A stretch of DNA of 46,402 nt, taken from the NCBI RefSeq assembly GCF_910586915.1, contig NZ_CAJULN010000023.1, forward strand, positions 1 through 46,402, read 5' to 3'. How positions within the stretch are numbered: the first letter of the stretch is position 1; every line of letters starts with the position of its first letter. The position numbers were made by a program, and so were the translations under genes. The notes below the pieces were generated by a model. It worked only from the letters and a program-made list of their open reading frames with translations, searched no databases and was not told the origin of the DNA. This DNA comes from an uncultured Bacteroides sp. Lineage in GTDB: Bacteria > Bacteroidota > Bacteroidia > Bacteroidales > Bacteroidaceae. Positions 7,940 through 16,312 of the stretch are shown here, piece by piece.

Positions 7940-9220
7940 TTATGCGTTCAAGGCCTGTTCGATATCTGCGATAATGTCATCTGCATTTTCGATACCTACC
8001 GATAGACGGATCAGGTCGGGACGTACGCCGGCTTCCATAAGCTGTTCGTCCGACAACTGGCGGTGCGTATGGCTTGCCGGATGAAGCACACAACTGCGCG
8101 CATCGGCTACGTGGGTGACGATAGCTACAAACTCCAGCGAATCCATGAACTTGATGGATACGTCGCGTCCACCTTTCAGACCGAAGGAGATAACCCCGCA
8201 GGAGCCGTTCGGCATATATTTCTGTACCAAAGCGTAGTATTTGTTGTCGGGCAGTCCGCAGTAGTTCACCCAGGCCACCTTCTCGTTCTTCGACAGATAT
8301 TCGGCTACTTTCTGTGCGTTGCCGCAGTGCTGGGGCATACGCAGGTGAAGCGTTTCAAGTCCTAAGTTCAGCAGGAAGGCGTTTTGCGGACTTTGGGTGC
8401 TGCCGAGGTCGCGCATGAGCTGGGCAGTGGCTTTAGTGATATAAGCACCTTTGCCGAATGCTTTCGTATAGGTGAGTCCGTGGTACGACTCGTCCGGTGT
8501 GCAGAGTCCGGGGAATTTGTCGGCGTGAGCCTCCCAGTCGAAGTTGCCACTGTCTACGATGCAGCCGCCTACGCTGGTGGCGTGTCCGTCCATATATTTG
8601 GTGGTGGAGTGTACGATGATGTCTGCTCCCCATTCAAACGGGCGGCAGTTTATCGGGGTCGGGAAGGTGTTGTCCACAATCAGGGGAACGCCGTGGCTGT
8701 GGGCGATGCGGGCAAACTTTTCGATGTCCAACACTTCGAGCGTAGGGTTGGAGATGGTTTCACCGAACAGGGCTTTCGTGTTGGGACGGAAGGCTGCGGA
8801 GATTTCCTCTTCGCTGCCGTCGGGATTGACGAAGGTAACGTCGACGCCGAGCTTCTTCATGGTCACGGCAAACAGGTTGAAAGTACCGCCATAGATGGAG
8901 GAAGAGCAAACGAAATGGTCGCCTGCCTGGCAGATGTTGAAGATAGCATAGAAATTGGCTGCCTGCCCGCTGGATGTCAGCATGGCGGCTATACCGCCTT
9001 CGAGGGCAGCTATCTTGGCGGCAACGGCGTCGTTCGTCGGGTTTTGCAGACGGGTATAGAAGTAACCGCTGTCTTCCAAATCGAAAAGACGCGCCATCTG
9101 TTCGCTGGTTTCGTATTTGAAGGTAGTACTTTGATAGATGGGCACCACGCGGGGTTCGCCTTTCTTCGGCGTCCAGCCTGCTTGCACGCACAGGGTTTCG
9201 GGCTTGAATTGTTTTGCCAT
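7940..9220 (-). CDS. metY: O-acetylhomoserine sulfhydrylase (PLP enzyme)
   Basis: This encodes 426 residues from ATG at 9220. It is a fold-type I PLP enzyme of the Cys/Met metabolism family that makes homocysteine from O-acetylhomoserine and sulfide in the cytoplasm. The PLP lysine is K208 in IIVHSTTKYMDGHATSVGG. Other family marks are YQSTTFKYET, YTRLQNPTNDAVAAKIAALE, SSGQAANF, FGETISNP and the C-terminal RSCVLHPASHTHRQL and IRLSVGIEN. Length and the extended central region fit the O-acetylhomoserine branch rather than cystathionine synthases. It stands alone, divergent from the amidase gene, with its own -7 box. Confidence 0.93.
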   Translation of the reverse strand: MAKQFKPETLCVQAGWTPKKGEPRVVPIYQSTTFKYETSEQMARLFDLEDSGYFYTRLQNPTNDAVAAKIAALEGGIAAMLTSSGQAANFYAIFNICQAGDHFVCSSSIYGGTFNLFAVTMKKLGVDVTFVNPDGSEEEISAAFRPNTKALFGETISNPTLEVLDIEKFARIAHSHGVPLIVDNTFPTPINCRPFEWGADIIVHSTTKYMDGHATSVGGCIVDSGNFDWEAHADKFPGLCTPDESYHGLTYTKAFGKGAYITKATAQLMRDLGSTQSPQNAFLLNLGLETLHLRMPQHCGNAQKVAEYLSKNEKVAWVNYCGLPDNKYYALVQKYMPNGSCGVISFGLKGGRDVSIKFMDSLEFVAIVTHVADARSCVLHPASHTHRQLSDEQLMEAGVRPDLIRLSVGIENADDIIADIEQALNA

Positions 9221-9268
9221 AATGATATCGGTTTTTATGTTTTATTGCCAAAAATAGTTTTAACGAAG

Positions 9269-9297
9269 CAAAAGTAAGGAAAATAATTGTATTTTTG
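9269..9297. promoter_or_regulatory. Divergent -7 boxes between metY and the amidase gene
   Basis: Minus-strand TACTTTTG at 9269-9276 faces metY and plus-strand TATTTTTG at 9290-9297 faces the amidase gene. Both fit TAnnTTTG. The boxes are 13 bp apart, so the two promoters share or overlap their upstream elements. Confidence 0.5.
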
Positions 9298-9351
9298 TAA
9301 CTGCTAAAGAGTGAAATGAGATTTTAGAATAAGGAGATAGTTAGTGCAGAT

Positions 9352-10392
9352 ATGAAAAGTAGACTCTGTATTCTTTTGTTTTTAGTTTTTCTTTTTTCGG
9401 GCGCGGCTCTTCGGGCGCAGCAGAAGGCCACCCCGAAGACAGGCGAGGGGATATCCTCTTTCCTGTTGAGGCACAACCGCTCTCCGAAGAAGTACTATGA
9501 TGATTTTGTCGAACTTAATAAGAAGAATTTAGGAAAGAACAACGTACTGAAGGTAGGCGTGACTTATGTGATTCCGCCGGTGAAAAAGCTGTCGGGAACT
9601 TCCGCAGTGAAAGGTTCCGGAAAGCCCCCCGCCAAAGCACCGAAAGTAGGGACTGTACTTAAAGAACCTCTGTTCGGGAAGGCGCTGGCTGATGTCAAAG
9701 TAACCTCCAACCGCCTAGCAGGCGCCTGTTTCTACGTGGTCAGTGGGCACGGAGGTCCTGACCCCGGCGCTATCGGGCGGGCAGGGAAGCATGAACTTCA
9801 CGAAGACGAATATGCGTATGATATTGCTTTGCGGCTGGCGCGCAACTTGATGCAGGAGGGTGCAAAGGTATATATGATTATCCAGGACGGCAGAGACGGT
9901 ATTCGCGATGCTTCCTACCTGTCGAACAGCAAGCGGGAGACTTGTATGGGCAACCCCATTCCGTTGAATCAGATACAGCGCCTTCATCAACGGTGTACGA
10001 AGATAAACGCCCTTTATCAGAAAGACCGCAAGCAGTACTCCTACTGCCGGGCAATCTTTATCCACATCGACAGCCGTGGGAAGGGCAAGCAGACGGATGT
10101 CTTTTTCTATCATTCGGGCAAGAAGGCGGAAAGCAGGCGCTTGGCGAATAACATGAAGAATACTTTTGAATCGAAATATGGAAAACACCAGCCCAACCGG
10201 GGATTCAACGGGACAGTGAGCGGACGCAACCTGTATGTGCTTTCGCATACAACCCCTACTTCCGTGTTTGTGGAGCTGGGCAATATACAAAATACCTTCG
10301 ACCAGCGCCGTCTGGTGATAAATTCCAATCGTCAGGCGTTGGCAAATTGGCTGTTGGAGGGATTCTTGAAAGATTATAAGGAGAAAAAATAG
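9352..10392 (+). CDS. N-acetylmuramoyl-L-alanine amidase with LysM-like N-terminus
   Basis: This encodes 346 residues with a signal peptide (MKSRLCILLFLVFLFSGAAL, then RAQQ). Residues about 33-76 (GISSFLLRHN to GVTYVIPP) look like a LysM-type peptidoglycan-binding unit. Residues about 125-340 are an Amidase_3 domain that cleaves the amide bond between MurNAc and the stem peptide in the periplasm. Zinc ligands are likely H133 (SGHGGPDPGA), E151 or E153 (HELHEDEYAYD) and H238 (AIFIHIDS), with catalytic E309 (SVFVELGNIQN). NRGF and VLSHTTPTSVFVELG are family marks. It is a single gene, followed by a convergent terminator shared with the SusD operon. Confidence 0.9.
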   Translation: MKSRLCILLFLVFLFSGAALRAQQKATPKTGEGISSFLLRHNRSPKKYYDDFVELNKKNLGKNNVLKVGVTYVIPPVKKLSGTSAVKGSGKPPAKAPKVGTVLKEPLFGKALADVKVTSNRLAGACFYVVSGHGGPDPGAIGRAGKHELHEDEYAYDIALRLARNLMQEGAKVYMIIQDGRDGIRDASYLSNSKRETCMGNPIPLNQIQRLHQRCTKINALYQKDRKQYSYCRAIFIHIDSRGKGKQTDVFFYHSGKKAESRRLANNMKNTFESKYGKHQPNRGFNGTVSGRNLYVLSHTTPTSVFVELGNIQNTFDQRRLVINSNRQALANWLLEGFLKDYKEKK

Positions 10393-10459
10393 AGAAAGTT
10401 TTTTTCGTATGCATCCTCTGTCCGCCGCAGGGCTTCCGTTAGGAACGGGAGGATAGAAG

Positions 10460-10515
10460 AATAAAGAACGAGCAAGCCTTTGCTTTATCCGGCGATGGGC
10501 TTGCTCGTTGCTTAT
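10460..10515. terminator. Convergent terminator hairpin
   Basis: AACGAGCAAGCC at 10467-10478 pairs exactly with GGCTTGCTCGTT at 10498-10509. On the minus strand the stem is followed by TTTATT, suiting the end of the SusD operon; it also lies downstream of the plus-strand amidase gene. Confidence 0.7.
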
Positions 10516-10534
10516 ATGTTATAATCGGGGGTGC

Positions 10535-12151
10535 TTACTTCCATTCGCTGTGCTGTTCCAACATCGGGTTGGTGTCTATTTCGCTTTGCGGGATGGGCCA
10601 GACCAAATCTTGTGCACCACGCAGATTGCCTCGAGTGACAGCACCGAATCCGTAGAACGACTTGTCTCTCTGCATACGTTTCTGAGCGTTTTCAAAATCG
10701 TTCCAACGGTAAAGGTCGGCAAAACGCAAATCTTCGAAGGCAAGTTCCACCCGGCGTTCGTGGCGTACGACGGCACGCAGTTCTTCCTGGTTCAGATTGC
10801 TTCCTTCCGCTTCTTCCACGGCAGGCATACTCACGCGGGCACGCACTTCGTTGATGTATCGGGTTATTTCTGTTTGTGAGTAACCGCCTTTTTCAATCAT
10901 GGCTTCCGCAAGCGACAATAACACCTCCGCATAACGGATGACGTAGAAGTCGAGACTGCCGTCATATTCGTTTGCCGTATTTTCCGGTGTGTACCATTTG
11001 CGAATACAGCAAGTGGAGCTGGCGGGCAGGCTTGTGTACAACTTGCCGTTCCATTCCATTCCCGGGAGCATCAATGTTCCCTTCATGCGAGGGTCGCGGT
11101 TTTCGTAACGTCCCATATCGGGGTTATCTTTGGTGTGTGCTCCCTGTTCGAGATTGCCTTTAAATAAGGGCGACTTGTCAATGGGCAGTCCGTCCGTGCA
11201 ATAGAAATCGTCGCACAAGTTCATGGAAGCCTCAATGGCATTCATTGGCCCCGACCAGCAGATTCCGAAGGTATTGCCTTCGTTCAGTCCCGGACCTTTG
11301 TAGTGTACGCTCAGTAACACTTCTTCGGCTGTCTCGTTGGCTTCTTTGAACAAGTCTGCAAAGTTGGCGGCAGGGTCACTTCCGTCGCCCGATTTGAAAA
11401 GTTGCACTTTGCCGATTACATTCTGGTAGGCGGTTATCGCCTCATCCCATTGTTGGTTGAACAGGGCTATTCGTCCCATGATGGCATAAGCCGCTTCTTG
11501 TGTGAGACGTCCTGTCTGTGCCTTTCCTATGGCCGGAATCTTCGGAACCCATGTCTTCAAATCTTCCAACAGGGAAGAGATAATTTGGCTACGTTCCGTC
11601 TTGGGCGCTTCGGCTTCTGCTAAAGTAAGCGGCTTGGTGAGGTAAGGTACGTCACGGAATACGGAAGTCAGGTTACAATACATCAGCGCACGCAGGGCGA
11701 TGGCTTCTGCTTTGTATACTTCTGTCTTTTCCTGTTCCATCGGGATGCGGTCTACGTTTTCGATGAGCATATTGCATCGCTTGATAACCTCGTAGTTGGC
11801 TTTCCAGTACATGGAGAAGCATTCGTCGGTGGTAGCCGAAGTACATTCCGAGATACTGCTTCCCAGCATCCAGTTGCCCCAGGAGTGGTCGCCGTTGTCG
11901 GTACAGGTTTCACGGCTTAGGAACCCGAAGTTCCAGGCATCAAGGTGGTCGTCATATAAGTTCCGGCTTTGCATAGCGTCGTAGCAGGCGGTGAGTGCCA
12001 TCAATGCGTCCGCTTCGGTCTGCCAATAGGTGGTTGACGACGGCTGGTTCGGGGAATCTGTCTGTAGGAAACTATCCGAACAGGCACCGGTAGAGAGAAG
12101 CAGTCCGGATAATAATAAAATTCTGCATATGTTTTTTGTATTCTTAATCAT
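10535..12151 (-). CDS. susD-like: SusD/RagB-family glycan-binding lipoprotein
   Basis: This encodes 538 residues. The N-terminus (ICRILLLSGLLLSTGACSDS) is a lipoprotein signal with Cys24 as the lipidation site. Family marks include FLQTDSPNQPSSTTYWQTEADALMAL near the start, MYWKANYEVIKRCNMLIENV, AEAIALRALMYCNL, YVIRYAEVLLSLAEAM, RYINEVRARVSMP and the terminal VWPIPQSEIDTNP. SusD proteins sit on the outer membrane face and act as the lid that captures oligosaccharides for the SusC channel. It is the last gene in the GH16-SusC-SusD operon, 21 bp after the SusC stop. Confidence 0.95.
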   Translation of the reverse strand: MIKNTKNICRILLLSGLLLSTGACSDSFLQTDSPNQPSSTTYWQTEADALMALTACYDAMQSRNLYDDHLDAWNFGFLSRETCTDNGDHSWGNWMLGSSISECTSATTDECFSMYWKANYEVIKRCNMLIENVDRIPMEQEKTEVYKAEAIALRALMYCNLTSVFRDVPYLTKPLTLAEAEAPKTERSQIISSLLEDLKTWVPKIPAIGKAQTGRLTQEAAYAIMGRIALFNQQWDEAITAYQNVIGKVQLFKSGDGSDPAANFADLFKEANETAEEVLLSVHYKGPGLNEGNTFGICWSGPMNAIEASMNLCDDFYCTDGLPIDKSPLFKGNLEQGAHTKDNPDMGRYENRDPRMKGTLMLPGMEWNGKLYTSLPASSTCCIRKWYTPENTANEYDGSLDFYVIRYAEVLLSLAEAMIEKGGYSQTEITRYINEVRARVSMPAVEEAEGSNLNQEELRAVVRHERRVELAFEDLRFADLYRWNDFENAQKRMQRDKSFYGFGAVTRGNLRGAQDLVWPIPQSEIDTNPMLEQHSEWK

Positions 12152-12172
12152 AATATGTGTCCTCCTTGTAAG

Positions 12173-15100
12173 TTAGAATTGAATGTTTAATCCGAATGAA
12201 TAAGTGCGCATATTGGGATGTACGTCGTTTCTTGTATCGCCCGATGACTTTTCCGGATCCCAGTTTTTCAACGGTGTAAACGTCAAGAGGTTGCTTCCGG
12301 CAAAGTAAACGCGGATGCTGCTGAGGCCGGCTTTGGCAAGTCCAGGCTGGCGGAAGGTATAACCGAATTCGAGGTTCTTCAAGCGCAGGTAATCCGATTT
12401 TTCGAGCCAGAAGGAAGAATAAGAATCGTTCATCGCACTGCCCAATGCAGGCATCGGAGCGTTGATGTTGTCGGCGGAATAACGGTTCACCCAACGGTCG
12501 GTAAGGTTACCGCGAATATCGGTAGAAGTTTCCCAATTGTAACGGTAGATACCTCCTATTCCTTGCCAGAAAGTGGACAGGTCGAAGTTTTTCCACGATG
12601 CGCCTAAGTTGAAGCTATAAGAATATTTCGGGAACGGGTTACCTATGATGTCGCGGTCTTCGGGAGTGATGTTGCCGTCGTCGTTGAGGTCGGCATACAT
12701 GATGTCGCCTAATTTGGGAACCACGCCGTTCTGCTTGATGACTTCACCCTTCGAGTTGGTGCGTTGCAGGTCGGCTTCGGTGCGGTAGATACCTATTGCC
12801 TTGTATCCGAAATAAGCATTGATGGGATTGTCTAAGCGGTTGATGGTATTATTGTTGTTGATGGTCTCTTCCAAGCCGCCCATTTCAAGAATTGTGTTTT
12901 TTACGTGCGACAGATTGAAGCCGGCGTTCCAGGCCCAGTCGCCTTTGCTGTCCGAGTAGTTCACGGTCCATTCCCAACCACGGTTGCGTACTGCACCCAC
13001 ATTCTGGTAAGGAGCCAAGAGCGAACCTAAGAAGATACCCGGCATGGAGAGTTTCATCAGAATGTCGGAAGTCTTTTTGTCGAACCATTCAAAAGTGGTC
13101 TGTATCCTGTTGTTGAAGAATCCGAGGTCAATGGCGACGTTGACCGAACGGGTCGTTTCCCATTTGATGTTTTCATTCGGGACGGAGGTCTGCACCATAC
13201 CCGCCTGTTTGTCTGCCGTTTGGTCGAAGAAGTAATTGCCGCTTGCTCCCAATGTAGCAGCGTAGGCGTAGTTACCGATTTCCTGGTTACCCAGTTTACC
13301 CCACGACAAGCGTACCTTTCCGAGCGAGAAGTTTCTGAAGTCGCTCATAAAACCTTCGTTCGAGAATACCCATCCTCCGGATACCGAAGGGAAAGTGGCG
13401 TAACGGTTGGCTTTGGGCATACGCGAAGAACCGTCGTGACGGATGTTGAATTCAAATAGATAGCGGTCGTCATAACTATAGTTGACACGGCCGAAGAAAG
13501 ACTGGAGCTTATACTCTTCTGAATTTCCTCCGGCACCCGGATTGATGGTACCTCCATCAAGCTCGTAAATGTTTTCGGTGGGGAAGCCCTGCTTGGAAGC
13601 TGTTGTCTTGTAGAAGCGTGAGCCGATAACCGAGTGTCCTAACAATACGCCGATAGTATGTTTGTCGAACTGTTTGTTGTAGGTCAGCAAATTTTCGTTT
13701 GTCCAGGTTGCGTTGCGATACCATTCGTCTTTTTCCTGATTGATTTCGCCTGCCGCCTTGACAATGTTTCCTTCCGCATCGTAGCGCGCCGGGGATTTGG
13801 GGCTGTAATTTTTGGTCGCATTCAGGTCGAATACGTAAGCCAGGCTGGTCTGGAACTTCAGTCCGTCCCATATGTCGATGCCGGCGAAGGCCTTTCCGTT
13901 AAATCGCCAATATTCGTTGCTGCGGTGTCCCAAAGACATCAGTTCTACGGGGTTCTTTACCATTTCAGCACTCATTGACGAACCGTCTACATAGCCGTAA
14001 TGTCCATTGGAATACATCATCGGTACGGTAGGTCGGGTAAACCAGGATACGAAACGCATGATACCGCCTTCGCCGGAGGGTGCGACGGCAGGAGCCGTTA
14101 TGTTGTTTTTATTTCCGGACAGGTTCAACCCGAATGTGAAGCGTTTGTAACGGGTGTCTAGGTTTGAACGGAACGAGAAACGCTCTACGCCTGTTTTTAC
14201 CATGATACCGTCTTGGTTGGAGTAAGCCACCGAGGTCATGAAATGTGTGTTTTCGCTACCTCCCGATACCGACAAGTGATGCTGGTGCATATTGGCGTTG
14301 CGCAATACGGCGTCCAGCCAGTTGGTGTTTGCATAGTGGTCGGGGTCGGAACCGTCTTGCAGTTTTTGCAAAGCCTCCGGCGAGAAAGTGCCGGGAGTTA
14401 CTTCGTTTTTCATCAAAGCCCAGTTGTAACCGTCTACATAGTCGGGGACGATGCCCGGAGTCTGCAAAGTGTAGCTGCCTGAGTAGGAGACCTTCACTTT
14501 GCTGGAAGACTGTCCGCGTTTGGTGGTAATTAGGATAACACCGTTGGCGGCACGTACACCGTAGATAGCCGCAGAGGCTGCGTCTTTCAGTACGGAGATA
14601 TTGTCAATATCGGCCGAAGGAATTTCGGATATCTGTGAAAGGCTACCCTCCACGCCGTCAATCAGTACCATTGGATTGTTGTTGCCGAAAGTACCGATAC
14701 CACGGATTCTTATTTCCGGATTGTCATTGCCGGCCTGTGCACCGTTTTGAGTCAGCACCAATCCCGGCAGGCGGCCTTGCAGTAAAGTAGCTGTGTTGGC
14801 AACCGGAACGTCCTGAATATCTTTGGCGGATATGGAAGCTACAGACCCCGTCAGGTTCACTTTTTTCTGAGTGGCATAGCCTACTACAACCACTTCATCG
14901 AGTTTCTTGGAGTCTTCCTCAAGGGTGACCTTAAAATCGTTTTTGTTTCCTATGGGGAGAACTACATCCTTATATCCTAAAAAACTGACCACTAACGATT
15001 GTGAGGACGTTGCCCTCAACTGAAAAGCACCGTCCATATCGGTGATGGTTCCTTGCGTTGTACCTTGAATCACTACACTGGCACCTATGATAGGTTCGCC

Positions 15101-15217
15101 TGCTGCGTCGTACACTTTACCTGTCACTGTGCGTTCTTGTGCATATGCCGTAAAAGATAACAGCATGAGGACGCCCGCTAAAAATGTGCGGAATAAATTT
15201 TGTTTTTGTCCATTCAT
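12173..15217 (-). CDS. susC-like: SusC/RagA-family TonB-dependent outer membrane transporter
   Basis: From ATG at 15217 this encodes 1014 residues; the frame continues upstream to 15274, but the signal peptide (RTFLAGVLMLLSFTAYAQ) supports the later start. A carboxypeptidase-regulatory-like domain follows (VTGKVYDAAGEPIIGASVVI), then a TonB-box-like DEVVVVGYATQKK, the plug (LLQGRLPGLV, IRIRGIGTFGNNNPMVLIDG, ISVLKDAASAAIYGVRAANG) and a beta-barrel with the SusC-type ending. It imports oligosaccharides through the outer membrane using TonB energy. It lies between GH16 and SusD and was probably transcribed with both. Confidence 0.95.
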   Translation of the reverse strand: MNGQKQNLFRTFLAGVLMLLSFTAYAQERTVTGKVYDAAGEPIIGASVVIQGTTQGTITDMDGAFQLRATSSQSLVVSFLGYKDVVLPIGNKNDFKVTLEEDSKKLDEVVVVGYATQKKVNLTGSVASISAKDIQDVPVANTATLLQGRLPGLVLTQNGAQAGNDNPEIRIRGIGTFGNNNPMVLIDGVEGSLSQISEIPSADIDNISVLKDAASAAIYGVRAANGVILITTKRGQSSSKVKVSYSGSYTLQTPGIVPDYVDGYNWALMKNEVTPGTFSPEALQKLQDGSDPDHYANTNWLDAVLRNANMHQHHLSVSGGSENTHFMTSVAYSNQDGIMVKTGVERFSFRSNLDTRYKRFTFGLNLSGNKNNITAPAVAPSGEGGIMRFVSWFTRPTVPMMYSNGHYGYVDGSSMSAEMVKNPVELMSLGHRSNEYWRFNGKAFAGIDIWDGLKFQTSLAYVFDLNATKNYSPKSPARYDAEGNIVKAAGEINQEKDEWYRNATWTNENLLTYNKQFDKHTIGVLLGHSVIGSRFYKTTASKQGFPTENIYELDGGTINPGAGGNSEEYKLQSFFGRVNYSYDDRYLFEFNIRHDGSSRMPKANRYATFPSVSGGWVFSNEGFMSDFRNFSLGKVRLSWGKLGNQEIGNYAYAATLGASGNYFFDQTADKQAGMVQTSVPNENIKWETTRSVNVAIDLGFFNNRIQTTFEWFDKKTSDILMKLSMPGIFLGSLLAPYQNVGAVRNRGWEWTVNYSDSKGDWAWNAGFNLSHVKNTILEMGGLEETINNNNTINRLDNPINAYFGYKAIGIYRTEADLQRTNSKGEVIKQNGVVPKLGDIMYADLNDDGNITPEDRDIIGNPFPKYSYSFNLGASWKNFDLSTFWQGIGGIYRYNWETSTDIRGNLTDRWVNRYSADNINAPMPALGSAMNDSYSSFWLEKSDYLRLKNLEFGYTFRQPGLAKAGLSSIRVYFAGSNLLTFTPLKNWDPEKSSGDTRNDVHPNMRTYSFGLNIQF

Positions 15218-15295
15218 AATTTTAAATTTAACTGAGTTAATAGGTTCTTTATTACTTACTGTTGATGTTCCCATAACTAAAAAATATTAGTGCGG

Positions 15296-16072
15296 TTATT
15301 TCCATTGATAGTGGCGTACCCAGTCCACTTCCATCTCTACGGGCAATTCGGTTGCATCTACCTCGCCTACCCACGCTCCTCCCAATTGCATATCAATGAG
15401 CAGGTATTGGGGGATGTTGAAGGGAAATTGTCCCTCTTGTTCGGTTTCGATGCGGGGATAGACGAAATTGCGTTTCCCGTTGACGTGGAATACTAGGCTG
15501 TCCGGCCAGAAGTCCACTCCATAAACGTTGAAGTCTTCGGGATTGATGGATATGGTACTTCCGTGCTTGGGGTTGTTTTCTATTCCCAATGTATAGGTAT
15601 AGTGGGAGTGGACAGTTTGATAGGCGATGCTATCGTGGTTGAGGCGCTCCATGATGTCTACCTCGCCGCCCATAGGCCAAGAATACTTGTCGGTTTCGTA
15701 AGGCAATGTCCATATGGCGGGCCAAGCTCCTTTTGCCCCGTGCAGGCGGGCACGTACTTCAATGCGTCCTCCGTGGAAAGCGTGTTTGCCTTTTGTCCAC
15801 AATCCTCCGGTTAGGAATCTGGCGGTATCCGCCTTTGTGTCGTCATTGACTATGCCTTTTAAGATAAGAAGCCCGTCACGCATTTCATAGCAACGGTCAT
15901 CGGACGATTGAGTGTTTTGCCAGTCCGGTTTGCCGCGGGGGATGCGGCTCCAAATGGTGGTGTCAGGTTCCTTGCCGTCGAAGTCGTCTTCCCACACTAA
16001 TTCCCACTTGGGAGTATGAGTACAAGCCAGTATACTGCATACCGAGAAAAATAAAAGTATAACCTTCTTCAT
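15296..16072 (-). CDS. Glycoside hydrolase family 16 lipoprotein
   Basis: This encodes 258 residues. The signal MKKVILLFFSVCSILAC places the lipidation Cys at residue 17, so it is likely at the cell surface. The GH16 retaining active site is clear: E137, D139 and E142 in GGEVDIMERL (ExDxxE), with E137 the likely nucleophile and E142 the acid/base. Supporting marks are WELVWEDDFDG, GGRIEVRARLHGAKGAWPAIWTLP, HSHYTYTLG and the terminal MEVDWVRHYQ. GH16 includes beta-1,3- and mixed-linkage glucanases and also endo-acting mucin O-glycanases in Bacteroides PULs. The sequence alone does not tell me which. It is first in the operon, 78 bp before susC. Confidence 0.92.
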   Translation of the reverse strand: MKKVILLFFSVCSILACTHTPKWELVWEDDFDGKEPDTTIWSRIPRGKPDWQNTQSSDDRCYEMRDGLLILKGIVNDDTKADTARFLTGGLWTKGKHAFHGGRIEVRARLHGAKGAWPAIWTLPYETDKYSWPMGGEVDIMERLNHDSIAYQTVHSHYTYTLGIENNPKHGSTISINPEDFNVYGVDFWPDSLVFHVNGKRNFVYPRIETEQEGQFPFNIPQYLLIDMQLGGAWVGEVDATELPVEMEVDWVRHYQWK

Positions 16073-16119
16073 ACGCTTTAATGTTGATTTACATAAATTG
16101 GTTTAAAAAAATAACGCTG

Positions 16120-16127
16120 CAAACGTA
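16120..16127 (-). promoter_or_regulatory. Bacteroides -7 box TACGTTTG for the GH16-SusC-SusD operon
   Basis: On the minus strand this reads TACGTTTG, 48 bp upstream of the GH16 start. It lies in the 240-bp region shared with the divergent regulator, the natural place for that regulator to act. Confidence 0.5.
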
Positions 16128-16287
16128 TTTTATTTTCTTGTCACAAGGGTCAAAAATCGTATAAATCGAGTCAAATCTTGTCTAATAAGGCTTATTGACA
16201 ACATTTTCTTAAAAAAAATCACCTGTTTTTTGAAGAAGTCTTGCTGAAAAAAACGAAGTTCGGATGTCAGTGGAAAAGAAAAAAAAG

Positions 16288-16295
16288 TATATTTG
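16288..16295 (+). promoter_or_regulatory. Bacteroides -7 box TATATTTG for the PUL regulator
   Basis: This matches TAnnTTTG on the plus strand, 18 bp upstream of the ATG at 16313. It supports that start over the upstream in-frame codon at 16241, which would lie before the promoter. Confidence 0.55.
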
Positions 16296-16312
16296 CAGAA
16301 AATGAAAATACA